Source: Methanobacteriota archaeon (lineage in GTDB: Archaea > Thermoplasmatota > Poseidoniia > Poseidoniales > Thalassarchaeaceae). From it: DNA of 7,693 nucleotides. The stretch covers positions 1-7,693 of the forward strand of contig JACNFL010000162.1 in the NCBI GenBank assembly GCA_014384685.1. Direction: 5' to 3'. The position numbers and the translations under genes are program-made. This document shows positions 1 through 5,224 of the stretch, piece by piece. Numbering within the stretch: the first letter of the stretch is position 1; every line of letters starts with the position of its first letter. Under the pieces are notes generated by a model. It was given only the letters and a program-made list of their open reading frames with translations. It did not search any database and was not told the origin of the DNA.

Positions 1-276
1 TTTGCAGGCCCTGCCTCTAATCTTTGTCTGTGGTTGCTTGGATTGCCTGTGGCACTAATGCTAATTTCAGGAGAGGGGGTACTGTCGCTCGCCGTGTATT
101 ATTGGATGGTTGCAAACGCCATCCTCGGAGCATTCAACATGCTTCCATTTGGACCCCTTGATGGTCGTAAAATAAAGGCATGGTCAGAACCTGTATTTTG
201 GGTATTTCTTACAATTTTTATTGGACTTGTATATCTCACAATTATTCCCAGTGGACAGGCTTTACTTTTGGGTTAA
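1..276 (+). CDS. Site-2 protease (M50) family membrane metalloprotease, C-terminal part only
   Basis: The reading frame is open from the first base, so the start lies outside the window; 91 residues are visible. The opening residues FAGPASNL match the conserved AGP-x-xN turn found in M50/S2P proteases just after the catalytic core. About 45 residues later NMLPFGPLDGRK matches the N-x-LP-x-x-PLDG signature that carries the third zinc ligand (the Asp of LDG) and lies in a membrane segment. A hydrophobic helix follows (WVFLTIFIGLVYLTII) and the protein ends shortly after. Known family role: intramembrane cleavage of membrane-bound substrates, often regulatory proteins. The HExxH helix would be upstream and cannot be checked here. 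The gene is convergent with the M28 peptidase, with 15 bases between the stops. The family call is strong; the substrate is unknown. Confidence 0.85.
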   Translation, partial: FAGPASNLCLWLLGLPVALMLISGEGVLSLAVYYWMVANAILGAFNMLPFGPLDGRKIKAWSEPVFWVFLTIFIGLVYLTIIPSGQALLLG

Positions 277-291
277 TTGAAGATAATTGTA

Positions 292-2031
292 TCAGAGTAA
301 GGTATTTTCAATCGGCGCTTCATCAAGATGGAAGAATGAGTATACAGCCCACCATGTAATGAAATCAAGGCTGTTTACGAGGTTTGTTACGCCAGTATTT
401 TCTTCTCCGTAATCCTTGCCTGTAGTATCCATCCAATCTTCCATTTCTTCAAGTGTATCACAAACTTGGTGATAGCACCAGTAACCGTCAACAAGACCTC
501 CAAACCCAATAGTAACGGTTCCGAGGTTGTCTTGGAATGAAGCGTGGTCTGAACGTGCAGTGGTGTCTTCGTAGATGATTATCTCTGGCCTGTCAGAAGC
601 GATCCAAGAATTATATTTCCAAGTGGATTCTTCAAATCCTTCGCCAGTGAGGGTGCCAATCTGTTGTTCAACACCCAAAGCGTCAGAACCAATCCATTCT
701 TGCAAGCCAACTAGTTCTTTTTGGCTCAGATTTTCATAAGAATCCGTCGGACCAAGATAGACTCGCATTGGCCAAACCTCTTCATCTTTAGGATAACCAT
801 CCTCATCAGGAGTTGGTTCAGGGTCACCATGTGGTGCACCGCCACCCCCGGGCCAGTTTACACCAGCCATATCCAAATTGATGTAATTGGTTACAGTTAC
901 CTCAGGATTATCTTCTTTGACATAGAAATCTGTCCAATAATCACTTCCTCGCTTGCCACCTTCTTCACCTGACCAAAGGCAGAAAACCATGGAACGCCGA
1001 GAATCAAAATTTGACATCATTTTCGCAGTCTCTAAAACCATACTTGTTCCTGCAGTGTTGTCATAAGCACCAACTCGGGTACCGTAAGTTCTGCTGCCTG
1101 TGATGTGCGGGTCAAGTAGAGGAATGGCACTATTTGCCGGGGGAGCAACGTCGAAATGAGCACCAAATACTAACCACTCGTTTGGCACTTCTTTACCCCA
1201 ACGGTAACCACAAACATTCAGTGACTCTGGATTTTGTTTGTTGAATATATCTGTGAATTCGAAACGATGTTTCATAACCTCTAATCCAAAAGATTCCAAT
1301 TCAGCAACTAAGTAATTCGCAGCATCTTCGTATGCAGGATTTCCTTGACCCGCCCAACGGTCCCAGTAACCCATTCTTCGGTCAACATCAGTTGTATCGG
1401 GAGTCGGGTCTGTGATTTCATAAAGACGGTCATAAACAGTTCTCCCGTTCATTATTCCAGTAGCAAAATCTCCACCAGCATCAGGTCCAAATCCTGGTGC
1501 TGAAGGTCTAATCACTGCGAATGTCTGAAAAGCTACTTTGCCTCCATTTTCAGTTGAATAATTGATTGAATCAAATGTACTATTATCCCCAACAACACGA
1601 GTAATACCACCATGTGAGGGTGAGTTGGCACCACCATCACCAATCCATGTACTCCATGAGGTGTTTGTGTCTCTTGTTGGCCAATCTTCTCTCCCTAGTT
1701 CACCGATCATAAATAGTGCATTTTCAGCTCGTGGCGGGGCCAAAATTGAAACTTCAACAGAACTTCCTTTTTTGATATCGATAATCGTGGAATTTTGAAC
1801 ATAACCACTATCAGGGTTCATAATCAAATACGGAATATAAACAGATAAATCATTACTAGCCGAGAATTTTACGTTTTGAAAAACCCCACCGACTAGGGTT
1901 TGAACACCAACATCCAAGTCACTAGCACCGGGTAAATCATTATCATTTGAGTCTAAACAACCAGCAAACATTGAGGTTGTAAAAAGCAAGGTGAGTAGCA
2001 CCGCCTTGACGCGCATTAGCAATGCGAACAT
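292..2031 (-). CDS. M28-family zinc aminopeptidase-like lipoprotein
   Basis: The product is 579 residues if started at the ATG at 2031. The N-terminus is a lipoprotein signal: MRVK, a hydrophobic run, then MFAGC with Cys at residue 25, so it is probably lipid-anchored outside the cell. Residues about 26-215 form an N-terminal region I do not recognise. The M28 domain follows with all expected metal and catalytic residues: H292-x-D294 (FGAHFD), D324 (GAYDNTAG), E356-E357 (WSGEEGG), D387 (NLDMAG) and H496 (RSDHASF). It probably trims peptides at the cell surface for nutrient uptake. The 2031 start has a weak AGGG five bases upstream; the ATG at 2016 gives an equally good signal peptide. A frame extending to 2097 is unlikely because it overlaps the upstream gene and precedes the signal peptide. 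It lies 41 bases after the DDAH-like gene, possibly in the same transcript. Confidence 0.93.
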   Translation of the reverse strand: MFALLMRVKAVLLTLLFTTSMFAGCLDSNDNDLPGASDLDVGVQTLVGGVFQNVKFSASNDLSVYIPYLIMNPDSGYVQNSTIIDIKKGSSVEVSILAPPRAENALFMIGELGREDWPTRDTNTSWSTWIGDGGANSPSHGGITRVVGDNSTFDSINYSTENGGKVAFQTFAVIRPSAPGFGPDAGGDFATGIMNGRTVYDRLYEITDPTPDTTDVDRRMGYWDRWAGQGNPAYEDAANYLVAELESFGLEVMKHRFEFTDIFNKQNPESLNVCGYRWGKEVPNEWLVFGAHFDVAPPANSAIPLLDPHITGSRTYGTRVGAYDNTAGTSMVLETAKMMSNFDSRRSMVFCLWSGEEGGKRGSDYWTDFYVKEDNPEVTVTNYINLDMAGVNWPGGGGAPHGDPEPTPDEDGYPKDEEVWPMRVYLGPTDSYENLSQKELVGLQEWIGSDALGVEQQIGTLTGEGFEESTWKYNSWIASDRPEIIIYEDTTARSDHASFQDNLGTVTIGFGGLVDGYWCYHQVCDTLEEMEDWMDTTGKDYGEENTGVTNLVNSLDFITWWAVYSFFHLDEAPIENTLL

Positions 2032-2072
2032 CAATTCCCTGTTGAACCCAACGATTGGTGGAGCAGACAATT

Positions 2073-2897
2073 TCACTTGAAAAATAGCCCTAAACAAGTG
2101 AGCGAACCATCAGCACAACGGATGTGTTCCATGTTAACACATGTAACATTGAATCCATGTTGGGACATCAATTTGGCAGTTTTTGGGTAACTATCTGAAA
2201 TGATTACACAGCCATTTTCAAAGCCAATTGTGTTTGCTGCATATGATTCTTCATTCGGTACCCAAATAATTTCTGCATCAAGACCATCAAATTGTTCTGG
2301 CTGCAAGTGTCCCTCTGCAGTAACCAATATTCCCGGGGCCGGTGAAGAACAAATTGTTGAAAGATGAAGTGTTGTTTCTGGGATGTCAAAAACAAAAGTT
2401 TTGAATCCTCTGTCATGGCAAACATTCTCAATAAATTTGACCCCATCTTCATTTGTTCTAGTGGAACGCCCGATTAGAAAATAATCGTCGTAAAAGACAA
2501 CATCCCCACCATCTAATTTAGCGTTCTTGGGCATAACAATTGTTTCCAAATGTTGAGAAAGAGCTTCTGCAATACTTTCAGCCTCCCCTCTACGACTTGG
2601 GTGGCCAAGATTACAGATTACTGCCGCGCCATTTACGATAAAAGCAGCATCTTCTACAAAGCAACAATCAGGATGGTTTTCTAATCCGGGAAGGATAGTA
2701 ACTTCCAAACCATTTTCTTCTAAAGCCTTTACATATTTGTTATGGGCTTCAATCGAAGCATCAATATTTGTTGGCCCTGTTCCGAAATAATTTGCTAAAG
2801 CCTTGGTAAAATTTGGAGATATTTCGCGAACGAGTACGGCCGACCGCTTGCGTTTATCCCAATCTGTCATCATTTTCCCGGCTGCTATGGGGACCAT
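2073..2897 (-). CDS. DDAH-family guanidine hydrolase (dimethylarginine dimethylaminohydrolase-like)
   Basis: The 274-residue protein belongs to the pentein (guanidino-modifying) superfamily. DDAH converts N-omega-methylated arginines to citrulline plus methylamines. Visible motifs match the DDAH active site in order: D77-x-x-F-V-E82-D83 (substrate amidine binding), R102/R103, LDGGDV (128-133), R147-T-N, H178 in TTLHLST, EESYAAN (216-222), and the nucleophile C268 in ADGSLTC near the C-terminus. Spacing fits animal and bacterial DDAH closely. Length is normal for the family (about 250-285). Start: ATG at 2897 is the outermost; ATGs at 2873 and 2870 would put the conserved AVLVRE strand nearer the N-terminus, as in homologues, and none has a good ribosome-binding site. 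The gene lies 71 bases downstream of the DHS-like polyamine gene. The true substrate could be methylarginine, arginine or a guanidino-polyamine; only the family is certain. Confidence 0.88.
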   Translation of the reverse strand: MVPIAAGKMMTDWDKRKRSAVLVREISPNFTKALANYFGTGPTNIDASIEAHNKYVKALEENGLEVTILPGLENHPDCCFVEDAAFIVNGAAVICNLGHPSRRGEAESIAEALSQHLETIVMPKNAKLDGGDVVFYDDYFLIGRSTRTNEDGVKFIENVCHDRGFKTFVFDIPETTLHLSTICSSPAPGILVTAEGHLQPEQFDGLDAEIIWVPNEESYAANTIGFENGCVIISDSYPKTAKLMSQHGFNVTCVNMEHIRCADGSLTCLGLFFK

Positions 2898-2902
2898 AAG
2901 TG

Positions 2903-2915
2903 TTCGGAATCCGAA
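2903..2915. repeat. 13-base perfect palindrome just upstream of the DDAH-like gene
   Basis: TTCGGA-A-TCCGAA is a perfect inverted repeat with a one-base centre, ending five bases before the ATG at 2897. The location would suit an operator or a small RNA hairpin covering the start. Six-base arms with a fixed gap are expected about twice by chance in a window this size, so the site is only suggestive. Confidence 0.3.
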
Positions 2916-2968
2916 AACATCCCGCCAACAAACGGAAACTCGTATTCAAAGTGAGATAAAAGGAGAGT

Positions 2969-3931
2969 TTATTTTTCTAAACCTTCCATAAGGTACGCTA
3001 AAATTAATGGTAACACAATAGTTGCATCAGATTCAATTACAAATTTTGGAGTTTTAACTCCTAATTTTTCCCAACTAATTTTCTCATTGGGTGGTGCGCC
3101 AGAATAACCACCATAAGATGGCGTTGATTCAGAAATTTGGGCGAACCACCCCCATAAATCAACATCTTCTCCAAGATCTTGGCGCAACATTGGTACCACA
3201 CAAACGGGGAAATCTCCAGCAACACCACCACCAACCTGCAAAATACCTATTTTCGATTCTTGTTCTTGATACCAAGAAGAAATGTCACCCATCCTTGCCA
3301 AATCTGTTGTGATAATATTGTCACTGGCGAGGGTTCCATCAATTAGTCGAGCAGAGAAAATATTCCCCAATGTGCTATCCGCCCAAGCAGGTGTGTAAAT
3401 CGGAATTTGCATTTCTACAGCAGCTATCAGCCAACTTGTGTTCGGGTCGGCTTGAAATTCAAAATTTTCAGAATTGAGAATGTCAAATAAATATTGGTGG
3501 GGTGGCTTCGTATCCTGATTTTTTTCTGCAGTTAACCACTGTTGTAAAAGAGCACTTTCTACAACACGAATAGCCTCTGCCTCTGGGATACAAGTGTCAG
3601 TAACTCGATTCAAACCTTGCTTTTGTAATTGCAATTCATCCTCAGCGCTTAGATTTCGCCAATCAACCTTTTTGTATGAATTATGAGCCACTAAATTAAA
3701 CAAATCTTCTTCTAAATTTGCGCCTGTACATGAGATAGCGTGGACTAAACCAGCACGGATTGCAGGTGCCAAAGAGCGCCCGATTTCAGCAGTTGACATG
3801 GCACCTGCTAAAGTCACAATTAATTTTCCACCCTTGTCCAGAAATCCCTCAAGTGATCGGGTACAATCGGCTAACGCCCCGGCATTGAAATGATGATAAT
3901 TATGGTCAATAAATTGACGTACACCAGACAC
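2969..3931 (-). CDS. Deoxyhypusine synthase-like protein (bacterial-type DHS-like; possible homospermidine-type synthase)
   Basis: The product is 320 residues from the GTG at 3931. It is a clear DHS-fold protein: TLAGAMSTAE (40-49), SCTGANLEED (67-76, NAD-binding region), WADSTLG (183-189), VGGGVAGDF (233-241), and YSGAPPNE followed by SWEK with the catalytic lysine at K289. W287 and E283 are also kept. True DHS moves the aminobutyl group of spermidine onto eIF5A. Here the usual KHH after GGGV is replaced by AGD, and aspartates normally before SGA are tyrosines (Y273, Y276). This is the pattern of the bacterial DHS-like subgroup, for which polyamine synthase activity is known. The GTG start is chosen because GGAG lies seven bases upstream, the speD stop is four bases away, and homologues begin near FIDHNYHHFNA. 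A TTG at 3979 or ATG at 3961 would overlap speD and lacks a ribosome-binding site. Confidence 0.9.
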   Translation of the reverse strand: MSGVRQFIDHNYHHFNAGALADCTRSLEGFLDKGGKLIVTLAGAMSTAEIGRSLAPAIRAGLVHAISCTGANLEEDLFNLVAHNSYKKVDWRNLSAEDELQLQKQGLNRVTDTCIPEAEAIRVVESALLQQWLTAEKNQDTKPPHQYLFDILNSENFEFQADPNTSWLIAAVEMQIPIYTPAWADSTLGNIFSARLIDGTLASDNIITTDLARMGDISSWYQEQESKIGILQVGGGVAGDFPVCVVPMLRQDLGEDVDLWGWFAQISESTPSYGGYSGAPPNEKISWEKLGVKTPKFVIESDATIVLPLILAYLMEGLEK

Positions 3932-3935
3932 AAAA

Positions 3936-4334
3936 TCACTCCTTATTTTGTGATAGATCATCGTGAAGAAATCGCTCAACTACGTTACGATTCATTAATT
4001 TCAAGTTTTCACACTTTGCAATTAGTTTGGCATGGATAACATCAGCCAAATCATTCGGGTCATGTGTTCCACAAGTGAAAGCATCAACTGCCAACCACCC
4101 TTTTTCATAATAACAGTGAGCGGTGACGTGGCTCTCATCGATTAGGATAACCGCGGCAAACCCAGGGGGACTTTCAACCCCATCAAAAACCTCACAATGA
4201 GAGTGTACTTCTTTGACCCCACACTCTTTCACACTTGAGCGTAGTAGTGATAATACCCAAGTATCAACTTCCTCAACATTTGGATTAAAATTGACATAGT
4301 CAAGATAGACATGGCAGCCGTGGGCGGAATGCAT
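3936..4334 (-). CDS. speD: S-adenosylmethionine decarboxylase family protein (SpeD, pyruvoyl-dependent)
   Basis: The 132-residue product is a class 1 prokaryotic SpeD. The proenzyme cleaves itself at ESH, where S68 becomes the pyruvoyl cofactor. Spacing to the other key residues is exactly that of the Thermotoga enzyme: S68, then H73 five residues on, then C88 in DAFTCG twenty on. The N-terminal GCHVYLDYVNF also fits. The usual HTWPE segment is HCYYE here, so the tryptophan that contacts the adenine is replaced by tyrosine while the glutamate is kept. Expected role: making decarboxylated AdoMet, the aminopropyl donor for spermidine. Some SpeD relatives have become arginine or ornithine decarboxylases, so the substrate is less certain than the family. 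The ATG at 4334 is preferred over the GTG at 4364 because GGTGA lies seven bases upstream and homologues start here. It is the first gene of the minus-strand cluster. Confidence 0.92.
   Translation of the reverse strand: MHSAHGCHVYLDYVNFNPNVEEVDTWVLSLLRSSVKECGVKEVHSHCEVFDGVESPPGFAAVILIDESHVTAHCYYEKGWLAVDAFTCGTHDPNDLADVIHAKLIAKCENLKLMNRNVVERFLHDDLSQNKE
3939..3942 (-). promoter_or_regulatory. Ribosome-binding site of the DHS-like gene, overlapping the end of speD
   Basis: On the minus strand GGAG runs straight into the speD stop (GGAGTGA), then TTTT and the GTG start. The spacer is seven bases. It decides the start at 3931 and suggests that the two genes are translated in tandem from one mRNA. 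Confidence 0.75.
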
Positions 4335-4341
4335 AGTTGAG

Positions 4342-4346
4342 TCACC
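4342..4346 (-). promoter_or_regulatory. Ribosome-binding site of speD
   Basis: Minus-strand GGTGA, complementary to the archaeal 16S 3' end, lies seven bases before the ATG at 4334. It supports that start over the GTG at 4364. Confidence 0.7.
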
Positions 4347-4383
4347 AGACAACGTGTTGACCACTTACCGCGAGGTGGGGTGA

Positions 4384-4391
4384 TATTTAAA
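4384..4391 (-). promoter_or_regulatory. Archaeal TATA box for the speD transcript
   Basis: TTTAAATA on the minus strand matches the archaeal TATA consensus. The usual distance of about 25 bases puts the transcription start near 4360-4364, giving a leader of about 26-30 bases that holds the GGTGA site and the ATG at 4334. It would drive speD, the DHS-like gene and perhaps the two genes beyond. Confidence 0.65.
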
Positions 4392-4446
4392 TTCAACACT
4401 ATTTGATGACAACACCATTTTACTAAAAAGAGCGGTTGATAATTAG

Positions 4447-4737
4447 TTATTGACCGTCAAGGTCATCCAACCTCTGAATAAATCGGTTCTGCATTAGAAT
4501 TGATGATGATAACCCGAGTAAGCAAAAAATATTCATAACTATACATATTGTTACCAGTTCTTTTGTTGCCACATTACCTTCAACAATATAGTACAAGATT
4601 AATGACATCACCACCAATAATCCAGTGAGTACATTACTTCCGAATTTGAAGGATTTAATTACTGACTTCAAACGTTGCTTTTCAAATTCAATGTTTCTAG
4701 CAATATCATGCTCATCTTCTACTGGATTGCTATTCAT
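4447..4737 (-). CDS. Small two-helix membrane protein, unknown function
   Basis: I do not recognise this 96-residue protein. It has a charged N-terminal region (residues 1-31, including EFEKQRLKSVIKSFK, probably an amphipathic helix), a first membrane helix at about 34-52, a short polar loop (VEGNVATKE), a second helix at about 60-82, and a charged tail RFIQRLDDLDGQ. Both termini are predicted on the same side of the membrane, probably inside. The ATG at 4737 has no ribosome-binding site, but a TATA-like box at 4771-4778 would place the RNA start about ten bases upstream, as in a near-leaderless message. A T-rich stretch (CTCTTTTTAG, minus strand) lies just after the stop and could end the transcript before the speD promoter. 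Confidence 0.68.
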   Translation of the reverse strand: MNSNPVEDEHDIARNIEFEKQRLKSVIKSFKFGSNVLTGLLVVMSLILYYIVEGNVATKELVTICIVMNIFCLLGLSSSILMQNRFIQRLDDLDGQ

Positions 4738-4770
4738 GAATTAATGATGATAGCTGAACTAGTTTAAGAT

Positions 4771-4778
4771 TATCTAAA
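4771..4778 (-). promoter_or_regulatory. Possible TATA box for the 96-residue membrane protein gene
   Basis: TTTAGATA on the minus strand, within an AT-rich stretch, is one base from consensus. Typical spacing gives an RNA start around 4747-4750, about ten bases before the ATG at 4737. Confidence 0.4.
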
Positions 4779-4829
4779 TAAGTAAACTCAACTAACACGC
4801 ACTCCCATTCAAATTCATGTGAAAAGAAA

Positions 4830-4880
4830 TTTGATTTGATTTGATGATATTTGATGAAAAATGATAAAATTTGATGCAGA
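4830..4880. repeat. TTTGA-rich short repeats
   Basis: Three tandem TTTGA units at 4830-4844 are followed by spaced copies of TTTGATG at 4850-4856 and 4870-4876. The last copy runs into the tRNA-like repeat. No coding sense is evident. This is simple-sequence DNA between the 96-residue gene and the tRNA. Confidence 0.5.
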
Positions 4881-4891
4881 GGGCAGGATTT
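4871..4891 (-). repeat. Direct repeat of the tRNA-Leu 3' end (att-like copy)
   Basis: These 21 bases are identical to 5009-5029, which covers the 3' acceptor strand, the 3' T-stem strand, part of the T-loop and four bases of downstream flank of tRNA-Leu. The orientation is the same as the tRNA. There is no matching T-stem 5' half or acceptor 5' half nearby, so it is a fragment and not a second tRNA gene. The part of the tRNA that is copied is the part usually used as an integration core. Confidence 0.7.
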
Positions 4892-5008
4892 CAAACGGTC
4901 TGATGCTTCCTTCCCGTTGGTCAGTCCAGCATCAAACTCCAGCGTCAAATGGCTAATAATCTATTGAAATCATTTAACGCGGAGTTCAAATCCTGCCCAA
5001 ATTAATTA
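4892..5008. other. Gene-free spacer between the two tRNA-derived direct repeats
   Basis: This 117-base segment holds no convincing gene. It contains a near-repeat pair (CCAGCATCAAA and CCAGCGTCAAA, 4927-4950) and the inverted tRNA fragment at 4984-4998. If the flanking repeats are attachment sites, this is what is left of an element. The wider gap without a protein gene runs from 4738 to 5224 and otherwise contains only the tRNA, the repeats and promoter-like sites. Confidence 0.45.
4984..4998 (+). repeat. Inverted copy of the tRNA-Leu T-arm 3' part
   Basis: GTTCAAATCCTGCCC is the exact reverse complement of 5019-5033 inside the tRNA gene, a 15-bp perfect inverted repeat with a 20-base loop. 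Its last 11 bases also pair with 4881-4891. On the + strand it cannot form a T-arm with its own upstream bases, so it is not a tRNA gene on the other strand. Confidence 0.7.
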
Positions 5009-5012
5009 TTGA

Positions 5013-5096
5013 TGCAGAGGGCAGGATTTGAACCTGCGAACCACTGAGGACTAGGACCTCATCCTAGCGCCGTTGACCAAGCTTGGCAACCCCTGC
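5013..5096 (-). tRNA. trnL: tRNA-Leu, anticodon GAG
   Basis: The 84-base gene folds as a class II tRNA. The acceptor stem is GCAGGGG with CCTCTGC (one G-U pair) and discriminator A. The D-stem is GCC/GGC with GG in the loop. The anticodon stem CTAGG/CCTAG closes the loop ATGAGGT, giving anticodon GAG (5058-5060) with T33 before it. A 13-base variable region follows, then a perfect T-arm GCAGG-TTCAAAT-CCTGC. GAG reads the leucine codon CUC (and CUU by wobble). No CCA is encoded and there is no intron. The variable region is short for leucine but too long for class I. The gene's 3' end is duplicated at 4871-4891. Confidence 0.96.
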
Positions 5097-5136
5097 GTAA
5101 GGTGAACGGGGTAACTGTTTGATTTCAATTCAACGG

Positions 5137-5150
5137 TTATGCATATTTCT
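5137..5150. promoter_or_regulatory. AT-rich, nearly symmetric TATA-like site between tRNA-Leu and the aminotransferase gene
   Basis: TTATGCATATTTCT has a TATA-like core readable on both strands (ATGCAT is a palindrome). On the minus strand it would start RNA about 20 bases upstream of the tRNA. On the + strand it would start RNA near 5170, upstream of the TTG start at 5225. It could serve either gene or both; neither match is consensus. Confidence 0.35.
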
Positions 5151-5215
5151 AGCGCGTGCTAGAGTCTGTAATCCGCCTCACTCAAGTAGGAAATACCCAC
5201 CCGCGCAACTCAGAA

Positions 5216-5220
5216 GGTGA
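5216..5220 (+). promoter_or_regulatory. Ribosome-binding site deciding the aminotransferase start
   Basis: GGTGA lies four bases before the TTG at 5225, which sits four codons ahead of the conserved IPLGR start of the DegT fold. It favours the TTG over the GTG at 5156. Confidence 0.5.
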
Positions 5221-5224
5221 GACA

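Noticed and set aside
721..972. Plus-strand open frame inside the M28 peptidase gene
   Set aside because: It lies fully opposite the conserved M28 catalytic region, and its translation shows no recognisable pattern.
4830..4880. CRISPR-like or iteron-like array
   Set aside because: The units are five to seven bases with irregular spacing and no unique spacers; simple-sequence slippage explains them.
4730..4948. Minus-strand open frame of 72 codons overlapping the 96-residue gene and the repeat region
   Set aside because: It reads through the tRNA-like fragment and the TTTGA repeats, has no domain or membrane pattern, and has a weak start; it appears open by chance.
4871..4950. Second tRNA gene at the left copy of the repeat
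   Set aside because: Only the 3' quarter of a tRNA is present; no T-stem 5' strand, anticodon arm or acceptor 5' strand can be found next to it.
4960..5000. tRNA gene on the + strand ending at the inverted fragment
   Set aside because: The bases before GTTCAAATC cannot pair with CCTGC to form a T-stem, and no acceptor or anticodon arm fits.
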